Notes under the pieces: model-generated
What the model was told of the DNA's origin: nothing
Databases searched by the model: none
The model's input: the letters and a program-made list of their open reading frames with translations, nothing else
Shown: piece by piece, positions 23,631 to 34,916 of the stretch
Layout of the letters: each line of letters begins with the position of its first letter
Position numbering within the stretch: position 1 is the first letter of the stretch
Assembly: GCA_014905825.1 (NCBI GenBank)
Contig: JACGCN010000006.1
Coordinates: 2,418,001 to 2,482,000, forward strand
Reading direction: 5' to 3'
From: Lyophyllum atratum
Taxonomy: Eukaryota; Basidiomycota; Agaricomycetes; Agaricales; Lyophyllaceae
DNA: 64,000 bases
Made by a program: the position numbers and the translations under genes

Positions 23631-25251
23631 ATGTATCTTTACGACCTTCCGACCACCGGAGCGATATTTTTCTCCGATTTTTGCACCGACCAGACTATCA
23701 ACAAGCGCCACACTGTTAGCATTCCCGCAGCGACTCAGGCACGGGCGAATGTCAGAGCCGTGCTCAAGGATAGTAAGCGGACCGACCATGGCGAGAAGGA
23801 TTTCTTGCGGCTCGTGAAGGTGGGTCGTGTGGATTGATCATCCATCCAAACGTCGACAGCTTAAGTTATGTTTAGATCCTTGAGGATTACGTGCCTCAAC
23901 TACGAGGTATAATTGGATGCTTAGCATACGATGAGATCTCTTTGAAATCAGAGTCAGAGCCTTGTAAGTGATGCTTCTTGGGGTTTCGATGGATCCTAAG
24001 GCCTCTCAGCATTTAGCTGGCGCACGACACTGTCTGCCAACATCTTTCATACTTCGCCCAGGTTGTTGCTCCCAGGACTACAAGCCGATCTCGCGTTCTC
24101 GTTACTCACGTATGCCTTCGCGCTCTCGAACCTTGCACGGTCAACAACGATCTCGCTCGGACGATATGAACGCGAACGAGCCATATCCGAATCCGAGCGC
24201 AAAGTGAAAGACGAGCAGCTTAACGTTGCGGTGGACTTCCTATGCCGGGCCAGCGGAATCTTCGCTTACATTGGGGACACCGTCCTACTTGCATGGGAAG
24301 ATGACATAAAAAGCGCACCGACGGCCTTTGAGAAACCTCCCGATATGAGCCGAGAAGTCAATAATGCTTTAGCCAAGTATGTTTGTGTCTTCAATATGAC
24401 ATAAAATGCGTTTGACGATTAGATTTCAGAATGGCCCTTGCAGATGCGCAAAGCCTGGCGATCCGCAAGCTTCTCTCGAAGGCGGCATACGACAGCAATA
24501 TTGCGCCAGGTCCACCACTCCCACGATCACATCCCTCACCTGCCCTCATTGCAAAACTGCATCTGGAGTGTACATCGTTATACTCCTCCGCGCTTTCACT
24601 TGTTAAGGGCACCAGCGCACGGCGCCCATCGTCTGATACCGAGTCGAGCGGGGAGGTTTCGGCGGAGCTGAGGCGGTATCTTGCCGACCAAACAGCATTG
24701 CATAGCGCACTTTCCCGCAAGTGGCTAGGAGTAGAGGCAGGCGAGAAGGGAGGTACGCAGAAGGGTGGCGAATCGGTGGCATACCTGGCCTGGGCGAAGA
24801 AGGAACTGGAAGAGCTGAAGGATGGCGGGAGGGGAATCAATATCTCGAGAGGAGGGGACAGGGAGATGAGGGACAAATTAAAGGAGAGGGTCGTGGACGA
24901 GTTGGAAAGCGTGAATGTCTTCCACAAGTATTACAAGAAGATGAACGACTCTGTGGGTCCATCTGCACTGTTCTACTCCTCTGAAAAGGCTTATTCCCAT
25001 GTGCGCAGCTTCACTTCCAGCCAATCCCGACACGGGCAGAGTTGCAGGCCAGGATACCGGCTGGTATAATGGCAATTGGAGCAAAGCCGTATATACCCCC
25101 AGCGCCCGCCTTTGGTCCGGGCTCTGTGTCACACCTTCGACCACAAACCGATGAGTTAGTTCTGGACGATGATGTGGCGGTACACACGTCCGTCAATACC
25201 CCGAGTCCGACGAGTCCTGGCACGTATGCTGGGGCAGGTTCTTATTTTTAA
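23631..25251 (+). CDS. palC: pH-response regulator PalC, BRO1 domain protein
   Basis: PalC links ESCRT-III to the ambient-pH signalling complex at the plasma membrane that activates the PacC/Rim101 factor. The start MYLYDLPTTGAIFFSDFCTD is the typical PalC opening. Exons follow with ILEDYVPQLRGIIGCLAYDE, LLLPGLQADLAFSLLTYAFA, YERERAISESERKVKDEQLN, AVDFLCRASGIFAYIGD and AYLAWAKKELEELKD, all helical BRO1-type sequence. The tail KPYIPPAPAFGPGSVSH is a characteristic short PalC ending; there is no ALIX V domain or long Pro-rich region, which separates it from PalA and Bro1. Roughly 450 residues, the usual size for the family. The upstream tRNA-Val gene ends 63 bp before the ATG, so the promoter is unusually confined. 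Confidence 0.88.
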
Positions 25252-25941
25252 TCTAGCTTTGCGTGGATGCATGACTGCATATGTAACGGTATAACTCATT
25301 GACGTGGAATATGGACAGAGACTCCGATATTCACTTGAATCAGGCCTTTCCCGAGGATCAAGTCCTTGTCCCTTGAAACAAGTAGTCCGCCAGCAACTCG
25401 GATAATCTAGTGACTTGGTCATTTTTATCAGGAATGAACGAAGTGCACCGACAAGATGGCTGACTGTCCGGGAATTCTCGCGACATAATACTAGGAGCGA
25501 ACGCCTGCTAGCAAATACAGACAGATAGTGACGCAGCCGATGCGCTATACTATGGCAGTAGCAAGCGGTGGGTGCATCAGCTGCGCAATATATATCAATC
25601 CCGTGCAATTGTCGCAAGAAGTTCCATCCACTCGAAATGGCTGGCAATTCAATAATTGGATTCCCCGATTCACCGAAGAGTTGGAATTCCAATGTGGCGC
25701 CCTCACGACATGCTATAATGGTTGTAAAATGAATGAAGCAAGGTAACACAAAGGAACTGCGACGCGGGGATTGACAGCGCCTTATGAAGAGGTAAGTCGG
25801 AGCGGCTGGGCGATATCCTCGTATTCCATGGAATTATCGCGCGTAATAAGCCGCATAGCGGTGCCGGTCGTGGATTGCCTGGACAGGACCCGTCGAGAAA
25901 AAAATTCACGACATAATCAACGATTTGCAACAGTAGATATC
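25252..25941 (+). other. Intergenic, no convincing gene
   Basis: About 690 bases. An open frame of nearly 200 codons exists on the minus strand and extends into the end of palC, but it has mixed composition, many Cys/Arg and no motif, so I do not call it. Nothing else is seen. Confidence 0.5.
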
Positions 25942-26015
25942 GGTTCGATGGCGTAGTTGGTTATCGCATCTGTCTAACACACAGAAGGTCCTCAGTTCGA
26001 GCCTGGGTCGAATCA
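25942..26015 (+). tRNA. tRNA-Val (anticodon AAC), copy 2
   Basis: All 74 bases match the copy at 23494, with the same cloverleaf and AAC anticodon. A TTTTT terminator follows. Flanking bases differ from copy 1. The 3' end lies 78 bp before the PIG-U start codon. Confidence 0.96.
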
Positions 26016-26093
26016 CTTTTTGCTCGTTGATCGAGCATGTTTGTCAGGAGCGTCGTCGAGCAAACAGACGCCAGCTAAATCGCAACTCAATTC

Positions 26094-27777
26094 ATGTCCT
26101 CACCAAAGGCTCAGCCGGCCCAAAATGTCGCGTTTCCTCTTGCCCTCACGCTCCCTTGCCTCGTCGCGGGTAGACTCTTGCTGGCGTCCACCAGCCTTCC
26201 TGACCTGCTAAAAGACAACCAGCAGCTCTCCTCAGCGCTCACATCATATTCAAACTGTATGTTAAATCCCAATTCCAAGGTTCCTGACTAGCTGATAAGC
26301 CCTAGTGCAGGAAGGAATCTATCTATTCAAGAATGGAGTGGACCCATACTCGGGAGGATCGTTTAGACATGTACGTACGTCCCAAAATGTCACTTTAATC
26401 ATCGCTAAACCTTGATGTATAGTCGCCACTCTTTCTCTCGCTCTTTACGACTCTTCTGCCTGTATCAGGTGCTGTATCAGCGATACTATGGGCTCTGTGT
26501 GATGCGCTTGGGGCTTGGGCCCTGATAAACATATGGAGAGCCCGGCAGCGCGTCTCAAGTAGTGTGAGGGATACTTTAATCGCCGCAATGTAAGCAATAT
26601 CTGTGTCCTTACACTCCTTATACTCAACCCACGCAGGTACCTCCTGAATCCCTATGTATTCCTACCGAGCTTGGCTCGCTCCACGTCATCGTTTGAGAAC
26701 ACTTTGATGCTGCTCTCCTTAATGTTTGCAAGCCAAGGTTCGTCTTGCCATTACTGCGTCCATACGCGTTGTTAAGCACGGCCCATAGGCAGAGCTTCAG
26801 CATCCCTACTATCATTGGCTTGTCTGGTCCACCTATCTGTATCCTCGATCCTTATCCTCACTCCTCTCCTACTCTTGCTCCTGATCGGTCCGGTCTCCAA
26901 CCTCGCGTCCCCGAAAGCCCTGCGTACTTTTGGTGCCAACTTTCGATTGCTAGTTCCATACTTAGGAGAATTTGTCCTCTATTTCTCTGTATTTACGTTG
27001 GCGTCCACGGTCGTATCGGGCGGCTGGGCGTGGATACCACAAACTTGGGGTGCCAGGTTAGTCAAAATGAGCCCTAGGCTGTCTTCATGCTGAGGTTTTC
27101 AAAATTTAGCTTGACCCTCCCCGACTTGACACCTAATACGGGTCTATGGTGGTATTTCTTCACGGAAATGTTCGACCATTTCCGCCCTTTCTTCCTCATG
27201 GTCTTTTCTGTGAGCAGCCTCTCCTTTTTCAACGCTATGCTGGTTAACTCGGCGTGGCTTCCTAGGTACACCTCCTGATTTATATTGCACCAATATGCAT
27301 CAAATTTCAGTACGTTGCCCGTGCGTACTGACTTATATATGCTGATGTCGCCCTGAAATCTCAGGTACGATCCTCTATACGCCGCGTTCCTGCTTATTGG
27401 GATCCTCGGCACGTTCAAAGCATACCCCACACTTTCCGATCCTGGCTTGTTCTTGAGCATGATCGCAGTCTTTCCCGAAATATATCCATGTACGTGTTCT
27501 GCTAGATCCATCTCAACCACGACGCATCTCAACACACTTGACTATAGACTTCCGGCATCCCATTGTTACGGCATTACTACACTTGCATGCGGCGCTCTTA
27601 ATGCCGTTATTTAATCACCTATGGCTCAACCAAGGCACAGGGAACGCCAACTTTTACTACGCCTCAACTCTAGTATTCGCGTGCTCTAACGGGGCTGCAT
27701 TAGTTGATTGTATATGGGCGGGACTCAGGATTGCGATAGGCGAGGAAAAGGAGGGATACGCAGTTGCGCAGGAGTAG
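26094..27777 (+). CDS. GPI transamidase subunit PIG-U/Gab1
   Basis: Polytopic ER protein of the complex that attaches GPI anchors to secretory proteins. Start [20 protein letters not shown]. Conserved stretches: [58 protein letters not shown] and [20 protein letters not shown]. These match the PIG-U family (for example the G.WYFF.EMF.HF block) in order and spacing. Multiple hydrophobic segments are spread over about 420 residues. Around seven short introns were spliced by eye. It ends with [11 protein letters not shown]. The tRNA-Val copy 2 is 78 bp upstream in the same orientation. Confidence 0.92.
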
Positions 27778-27898
27778 TAATATCATGAATGGGATATCCA
27801 TCACAGCATATCTAGAGATTTACCCCGGCTAACAACCCTTGTCTGGATGGAATAGCTAGCTCCTCGCTACCTTGGTCGTGCTATTGCAGGGATGATCC

Positions 27899-30203
27899 TT
27901 AACGAGACTCCAATGGAGGCAGGGGGAGCAGCAAGTCCTCCACAATTTGGGGATTCACGGGGATACCAGCTTTTCGCAGATAATCATCATTCCTAGGCAC
28001 CATTGAACGAGAATGTCAACAAATTCAGACTAGTGGGAATGGAACCCTGCACTCACCAAAACTAAGATTTTTTCAAATTGGAACAACGCATCAGTGAGTG
28101 GGTCATGACCTAAAACCACAAAGGAAACGAACTTTGGAGTAATGTCTACTTCCGGAATCGCAACTGACGCTCAATCAGCATCGCGCCGTAAATGCCGGAA
28201 AGTGGGGGCACTGAAGGGAAGAGTGCTCACAGGATGGTAGCAACGGTCTGCCCCTCAGCCCATCCCATCCGGCGCACCAGCTTGACGCACGCAACGAGGT
28301 TGCAAGCGCTGCTCGAGCCCAGGAAAAGTCCATCGTTCTTCACGAGGTACCGCGACATCGAGACGGCTTCTGCATCTGATATCCTGATAGACAACGTGTA
28401 ACATCGATCAGCGCCCGCTAAGCCCAATGCTGTGGAAGTGCAGCTGCGGTGGGACTTACCGAAATGCGTCGTCGATAATGGGTAGTGCGAGGTCGATGTT
28501 GTTTGTCAATCGGTTGATGCCACTACGAGACGCCGACATGAGTTTCGCCACTTTGACGAGGCATTCCGCGGAGAAATGAATGAATTTTAACAGATACATA
28601 CATTCCCTCGACGACGGTGTCAACCTGGTGCCGCCGCTTGGTGCCTTCGCTCTCTTTACGATCAAACATCACGCCATGTTTCACCTACAGTCACATTATT
28701 GCAGGATCTGGGGGAAGCTGCACAACAACAGACCTTATTGTATAGGCCACTGCCCTCTGGGTCAGCGAGTGCGACGACAATTTCTTCATTCATGGATTTG
28801 ACGTATTGGCCGACACCTGCGATTGTCCCACCTGTGCCTAATTCCACAGGTTCAGCGAAAAGACTCATGACCTGGAAGATACATGATATCACCTGCACCG
28901 CTCATGAATGCATCGATCCGCCCGTTGGTCTGTCTCCATAGCTCAGGGCCTGTTCCTTCGTAATGGGCATCAAAGTTACTTCGATTCTGTAGCGATGTCC
29001 TTAGGACTCGTTTCATTGATACCGCTTAAACTTACCTCAAATTGATCAGCGAAATAGCCTCTGGGTTTCGTCAAAAAGTCGTCCTGATCTTGGGGCTCTT
29101 CCGTGTCGAAGTTTACATGCAGAGATGTGGTAGTGACGACAACTGAAGAGGTGTTTGACGCAATATAGTGTGGGCGATTTGTTACATCGCTTTCATCCAT
29201 AGAATCGGGGCGTCCAAATTTCGTGGCGCGTTGTCTGGCAATGTTCTATGTCGAAGTTCAACGAGTAGATAGACACGAGCTGTGGAGGTGACCTACGACA
29301 TACTGCGGAGGGAATCAATTTAATCATAGATGGCTGAAGCTGCGGACATACCTGCTTCTTGTCGACTATACTTGCCGGTCGAACTCTTTCAACTTCTGCA
29401 CCGAGAGCGTGTAATGCCTTGACTTTTTCCTCCGCTACGTCATCTGGCATGATAATTGCTATCGGAACGCGTAAGCACTCTGTTCAAAGGGCATTCGAAC
29501 CACATACTGGCGTCGTAGCCCCTGTTTCCGAGATAATTAGATCTTCGATGCTATGGTGTTTCAACGGAAATGGTGCTCACCTAGCTCGAGCAATGGTCGC
29601 AATGGAGATCCCGGTTGACCCCACAGTCCCTTCAAAGATTCGCGAACCTGTGTGTGGTCTGAGGAGTCCCAGCCGTTCCGCATCGTCAATCACTAGCAAC
29701 TTGTCAACCCTTGATCAAGTTGTAGGAGCTTTCGTCCCGAACTCACTGCGCAACGCGACGCGATCTTTGACGCTCCCTCCCGGATTGAGAAACTAAGTCC
29801 ATTCGTCAGGGATGTTCGTCCACGACGCTCCAAAGACGAAGATGACCCACTTCGGCTTTTCCGAGTATTTCAACACCCAGAGCGTCGCTTAACGAGTTGA
29901 TTCTGATTAAAGGTGTATTCCCTGGATGTTGTGCATGAGGAGATGAACAGCCCTTTCGCCGCGGCGCGACGCACCTATCAACCCAGTAACACCCGACAAA
30001 ATCTCATCACTCCGCAGCTCTATTGGTCGTGGTACGAATTTCGCTGTCAAGCGATGTCGTTTCTGCGATTGGTAGTACAAAGCCAGGGACGTTGAGGTCA
30101 GGGAAAGCGAGAAGCCGACGATGACTCCATAGAGAACGTGTCGGGCGGTTGATTGGGAGGGCCAATGGATCCAGGAGGGCAACTGCAGCGGAAACCAGAG
30201 CAT
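27899..30203 (-). CDS. Membrane-anchored cysteine synthase-like PLP enzyme (Mcy1-like)
   Basis: Fold-type II PLP enzyme related to cysteine synthase/cystathionine beta-synthase. ATG at 30203 starts MLWFPLQLPSW; one hydrophobic helix (VLYGVIVGFSLSLTSTSLAL) follows, then basic residues, as in tail-out anchored relatives of the outer mitochondrial membrane. Then IELRSDEILSGVTGLIG, NTPLIRINSLSDALGVEILG and the PLP-lysine motif LNPGGSVKDRVALR. Downstream are LGTGGTIAGVGQYV (phosphate loop) and GLFLGSSSACNLVACVKLVR. The C-terminus is CDSGSRHYSK, then FWNDDYLRKAGIP after a probable 5-nt exon (28057-28061). It ends at TAA 27899. Divergent from the first CoA-binding gene, 475 bp apart. The substrate is not certain. 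Confidence 0.87.
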
Positions 30204-30678
30204 TTAGGCAGAGAGCGTCAGTACAGAGGTCATGAAGAAAAGAAGGGTCAAGAAGAAATTGCCGATCCATCAGTAATAGAAATGATAATCTCCACAACTT
30301 CCACCATACAAGTTTCATTCGTGGCCACCACGATGTTGCTGCTCTCTAGATCTAGTTCGAACTTGAAGTACATTTCCACAACAGCCACGGTATTTTGACC
30401 CACTTTCAACATTCACCCACTCGGAGGAGCTCGTCTACTTGCAAACATGAATAATTCCGCGTTAAAAGTATGCTGGGATTCCGAGGCCCTATGTTGTCTT
30501 GCCTAGGAGTGTGCTATCGATGCAAGAGTTTCTTCCACATGAAGGAAAGCCACTCCCATGTGCATGACTCTGATCCATCGCGACATACTGACTATAGCTC
30601 ATGTTGGTGAGATACTTAAAGGCCCCTTTCCGTGCTCTTTCTCCAACAACCTCCGCCTTCATCAATCCAAACCGCAAA
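30204..30678 (+). other. Divergent promoter region, no gene seen
   Basis: Spacer between the PLP enzyme gene (minus) and the first CoA-binding gene (plus). An upstream ATG at 30601 is in frame with the CoA-binding gene and would add 26 residues; the ATG at 30679 (CAAAATG) is preferred. Confidence 0.5.
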
Positions 30679-31293
30679 ATGAACTACGACTTCGGCAGCA
30701 TGAACGACCACCAGGAGGCCATCGGGAAGCACTTCGTGACCGTTCCCTCCTTCGCTGTTGTCGGCGCGTCCAAGGACCAGACCAAAGTCGGGAACAGGGT
30801 GCGTCAGAGGCCTTTTGTCAGTCATACCAGCCTTAGTATTCACGCACTGGCGTATAGATTCTCAGATGGTACCAGACCCGCGACCTTGACGTCATACCCG
30901 TCCACTTCGTACGTTCTCTCATGATGCATTGCCCTCCAGCTTTTTAATCTCCCACTGTCATACAGAAAGAGCCCGAGTTGGAGGGCATCAAAACCATCGC
31001 CGATATCTCGGAACTAACCTCACCAACAACAACGGCGCTCAGCATCATCACACCGCCCAAGGTAAGCGATCCACCCCGCCTCCGATGTGGACCCACTCAA
31101 AATTTCCGAGTAGATCACCCTTGGTGTCCTGAAGAAGGCTAAAGAGCTTGACGTTCCCTCCCTTTGGATTCAGCCCGGCGCCGAGGACGAAGCCGTTCTC
31201 GAGTACATCAAGGAGAACGACATGACGGATCGCGTCATTCACGGCGGTCCATGCATTCTTGTTGTTGGAGATGGGCTTCGATCTCACCTGTAA
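30679..31293 (+). CDS. CoA-binding domain protein (YccU-like), copy 1
   Basis: About 135 residues, a Rossmann-fold CoA-binding domain. Exons give MNYDFGSMNDHQEAIGKHFV, VPSFAVVGASKDQTKVGNR (glycine-rich turn VGAS), ILRWYQTRDLDVIPVH, PKEPELEGIKTIADISELTS, ITLGVLKKAKELDVPSLWIQ-PGAEDEAV and GGPCILVVGDGLRSHL. The W-[IL]-Q-x-G motif and IPV.P block are typical of the family. A longer form from ATG 30601 would start MLVRYLKAPFRALSPTTSAF, which looks like a mitochondrial presequence, so two forms are possible. Biochemical function of these proteins in fungi is unknown. Confidence 0.85.
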
Positions 31294-31640
31294 ACATATA
31301 CCTGGCTCCGAACGCGATGGAAACAAATAGGAACGTCTGAATTTTCTAATCACCGTGGAACTGGGGAAAGACATCTAGGGGCGACGTCAACTCGCTTGAA
31401 CCTCCCTGAAGTACAAAGTTCAGGTTTGTCCCGCGGCCCTGCTATTACAGGGGCCGAGGTTATGTGGACCTTCCATTCAATACTCTGCTGTATATCTGAC
31501 ATTGACTTGAGTACACGCTCTAAACCCGAGATCGATCAAGGCTTCACTAGCTATACATATAGTCTAACTCATTCAACAGTCAACCCCAGCACTTTCACTT
31601 CCCCACACCCGTGTCCCACTCGAGCCTCTCACCCCTCAGC
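31294..31640 (+). other. Intergenic, no gene seen
   Basis: About 350 bases between the two CoA-binding paralogues. It is pyrimidine-rich near 31560-31640, just ahead of the second ATG. Nothing else is recognised. Confidence 0.5.
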
Positions 31641-32264
31641 ATGTGGTCTACAACAATACAGAAGAAGCAGGAAAGGTTCTTCGCCTCATCCCAATTCGCC
31701 GTCATCGGTGCGTCCCCCGACCAGTCAATATTGGCCTCACAGGTGCAGAGGATTTCTTTAATCGCCCGTAACGTGCGACGCTGACAATGCGCAGGTCCTT
31801 GGCTGGTATAGAGACAAGCACATGGACGTGATACCAGTACATCCCGTAGGTCATCTGGTATTCCACCATGCCACCATACCCTCTGACTACAATTTCTTTA
31901 GAGGGAAAAGAGACTTGACGGCCTCCATGCCATACCCTCGATATCCAAGCTCCCGTCACCGTCTACAACAGCGCTCACCATTTCTACTACACCACTGGTA
32001 AGCTTCCCTTCACTTAACCTCTTTGATAAATATCTGATGTTAGTTGGACAGGTTACACTTTCACTACTCAAACAAGCTCGCGCGCTTTCAATACCCTCGA
32101 TATGGATACAGCCTGGAGCAGCTGATAAGCATGTCATTGACTATATCGAAGAAAACAACCTGTCAGAGAGCGTTATTTGGGGCGGCCCGTGCATATTACA
32201 GGACGGCGACCATATTATTCAGCGACGATGGTTCGACGAAACTTATGAAGGGCAGTCATGTTGA
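31641..32264 (+). CDS. CoA-binding domain protein (YccU-like), copy 2
   Basis: Tandem paralogue of the preceding gene with the same intron positions. It reads MWSTTIQKKQERFFASSQFA, VIGASPDQSILASQ, VLGWYRDKHMDVIPVHP, REKRLDGLHAIPSISKLPSP, TLSLLKQARALSIPSIWIQP, GAADKHVIDYIEENN and WGGPCILQDGDHIIQRRWF. The C-terminus is about 12 residues longer than in copy 1. Identity with copy 1 looks moderate, so the duplication is not recent. No targeting signal is evident at this start. Confidence 0.85.
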
Positions 32265-32742
32265 AAATTTGGACAATGGACATTACTGTATTTTTATTGT
32301 ATATAATTTGTATTGTAGTTTAAATATACCAAGAAGCTAGCAGAGTGGCCGTTACTTTCATGTCTAAAGAGGCCGACGCGAGCTGGACGCGAGCATATCC
32401 AGATTTGGCGATTGCATGTTTGCATCTACTTGCACCAATCCCAGTTCGGAAGTCTTTCCAATAACTTCCAGTGTGACTTCAAAACCTTTTGGTCACCTTC
32501 GACGACGCATCTAAGGCATCCCACTCCTGCAAATCGGCGAATCGAAGCCGACATTGACTGTGGAAAAGGATTTCACGATTAAACCTACAGCATTGATGTT
32601 ACAACTGGTATAAGTACATTTGGAGAAGATGCCGGTAAGTTCCAAGGATCAAGGTGCAAACTCATTATAACGTCCATGGCCTGGAGAACGAGGGAAAGTA
32701 TGAGATGGGTATAATAACTGCGTATCGCAGCGATAATGAAAC
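32265..32742 (+). other. Intergenic between convergent genes
   Basis: About 480 bases that separate the end of the second CoA-binding gene from the end of the coiled-coil gene. No gene was recognised. Confidence 0.5.
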
Positions 32743-33343
32743 TCAAGTTCCATGTCTGCCTAGACCTCTCGCGTTCTTACTGACGATCTTCGCCTCTGCC
32801 TGCTTTGCTTTGGCGCGCCTCGCGCTATTCAGATATCCGTCACTACTGGCTGGCTTCGTAAAAGCTATTGAAGACTTACTCTTCCATGGCCTCTTGTTCA
32901 AGAATCTTGACATGCTCTCGGGCCTCCTTGACCATACCTCTGGCCTGTAACAGAGCTCGATCGGCCGCCTTTTCTGCTTCTTCGGCCTCCGTAACCTTCT
33001 GGTGTGCTGCGAGGATGGTATGATCTCTGTCCATTCCGTTTCTATGGCCCATTCCAAAAAAGCCTCCGCCGACTCTGCTTCCAGATGACCCAACACCATT
33101 TCGGCGGTCATGACGGTCGTCTTCTGAGGACAGAGAGGAACTGCGACGAAGGAAGAATCCACCGCGCCTTGATCCCTGCTGGTTTGTTGGCGGGGAACTG
33201 TGTTGGGACTTGGAAGTGTTGGACGATGTCGGGGAGAGAGACCGACCACGCGAAAAGATGCTTCCTTTGCGGGTGGAGGATATTGGGGATGTCTGACGAT
33301 TGTCGACCCCTTCTACCTCGGTGCGATGTTTGAATATGGGCAT
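32743..33343 (-). CDS. Small coiled-coil hypothetical protein
   Basis: Two exons with one intron near 32880-32816 (GTAAGT donor, GAATAG acceptor), about 180 residues. The first 90 residues are Ser/Arg-rich and disordered (GSIFSRGRSLSPTSSNTS, RRGGFFLRRSSSLSSEDD). The second half is a clear helix of coiled-coil type: HQKVTEAEEAEKAADRALLQ, ARGMVKEAREHVKILEQEAM, then DARRAKAKQAEAKIVSKNAR. I do not recognise a named family. Similar Ser-rich plus Ala/Glu/Lys-helix proteins are common in Agaricomycetes. No catalytic motif or membrane segment is present. Confidence 0.7.
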
Positions 33344-33648
33344 TATGTTGTTCGTGATTATTGGGTGGGCTTAGGGATGGGAATAGAAGTCGCTCCAACT
33401 TGCTCCCTTAAGAATCATGTTCTGCGGAGTCGGCCCCACTGGCTGTGCCTCGCTCATAGTGGAGTACATAGTACATACAAAGGTCGTCATAGGTATGAAA
33501 TCGTTCGGAGCCTTTAAGTACTGCCTGTCGACACCGTTGAAAGCATGGCTGTGGCGCGTGGCCACTTGCTGGTTCGTGCGTGGGAAAAGTCCAAACAGAC
33601 TACACGTCGGAGTTTGAAGTGTCCTGGGTTTTTGCAAAGCACATCAAG

Positions 33649-33656
33649 TATAAAAG
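33649..33656 (+). promoter_or_regulatory. TATA box upstream of the TFIIA large-subunit gene
   Basis: TATAAAAG followed by GGCC lies 96 bases before the ATG at 33745. It is a textbook TATA element, which is notable because the gene it precedes encodes a TATA-complex factor. Confidence 0.6.
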
Positions 33657-33744
33657 GGCCTTCCTTACTTTCCATCACCTCGGTCGCCGTCCCCAATAGT
33701 GGTGAATATCCTCACCATCGACGTTCCCGACGACAACATTTAGA

Positions 33745-34916
33745 ATGTCTAATAAGATAGTGGTGAGCTGCTCACCGATTCCCTGTCCGTAGTAGAACGC
33801 CTGGGCTTAACACGGAAACCTTGGTGTTTTTGAGCCTGGCATATACCGCGTTGTCATCGACGATGTCATTGCACACATTAGACCTGAATTCGACGAGTTT
33901 GGCGTGCCTGAGGAGGTTCTGGCTGAACTACAGCACGTAAGTCCAAGTCTGATGACGTCCTCTCCACGCCCATTCGCACCTTTATAACGCCACACATAGA
34001 AATGGGAAAATAAAGTCATTGCATCTCATGTTGCTGAGTTCGAGACACCAGCAGCAGCGCCTGCTGCGCAGACGCCGCAACATCAACCACCACCACAGCA
34101 CCACCTGGCCTATCCACCACATCCGATGCACATGATGCAACACCCACACTATGCTGCAAACCCATACGCCCTGCCTCAGCCGCCCGGAATGCCTGGGGTC
34201 AAGGCGGAACCGCTGGACAACCGATACATGCTCAACATCCCTTATGCTCTTCCTCCTTTGCCAGGTCCCAATCTCAACGGCGCAAGACAAATTCCAGGCA
34301 CAATCCCGCCTCATCCTGGTGGTCAAACGGGTGTAATATCCTTTCCACGCACATTGCAACCACAGCCCCCCGCAGCTCGGGCTGCCTACGCTCCCGCTCC
34401 TCCCGCTCAGGCACAACTGCAGCAAGCGCAGCAACCAGCACAGAGGATCCCACAAGTGGATGGTCCTTCCGAGTCGTCGGGGGACGAGGATGATTCCCCA
34501 CCCCCCTCGCAAGGCCAGGCTTTCGCCCCTCGGACTTCTCACCCCTCCTTGCCACAACCGAAAGCCTCGACATCGGCGTCAGCGCCGCCGCAGGACTCAG
34601 AGGCGATCAACAGTGACTTGGATGACTCGGATACAGGAGACGAGGAAGAAGCCGAGGAGGGTGTGGCTGGTGAAACGGATATCGTCTTCTGCACATATGA
34701 TAAGGTGAGCAGCATCAGTAATCCACGAAAAACTCGTACTAAAACATTCCTCAGGTGGCACGAGTAAAAAACAAGTGGAAGTGCATTTTGAAGGATGGTA
34801 TGATCCATATCAATGGGAAAGATTATCTATTTTCCAAATGCACGGGGTATGTCTTTCCCTCCTCATGTCCAAGAACCTGATTGACATATACCTTCGGTAG
34901 GGAATTCGAGTGGTGA
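33745..34916 (+). CDS. Transcription initiation factor IIA large subunit (TOA1-type)
   Basis: Stabilises TBP on the promoter. A six-codon first exon MSNKIV is spliced to PGIYRVVIDDVIAHIRPEF and DEFGVPEEVLAELQ, the N-terminal four-helix-bundle part. A long Pro/Gln/His-rich linker follows (34050-34450), then acidic stretches (DLDDSDTGDEEEAEEG). The C-terminal beta-barrel part is DIVFCTYDKVARVKNKWKCI, LKDGMIHINGKDYLFSKCTG and the last exon EFEW. The invariant W-K-[CLV]-x-L-K-D-G and the EFEW ending leave little doubt. About 290 residues, normal for fungi. Only one gene copy is seen. Confidence 0.93.

Noticed and set aside
25156..25749. 197-codon minus-strand open frame overlapping the end of palC
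   Set aside because: Mixed, Arg/Cys/Ser-rich translation with no motif; it overlaps a well-supported gene on the other strand and has no splice context.
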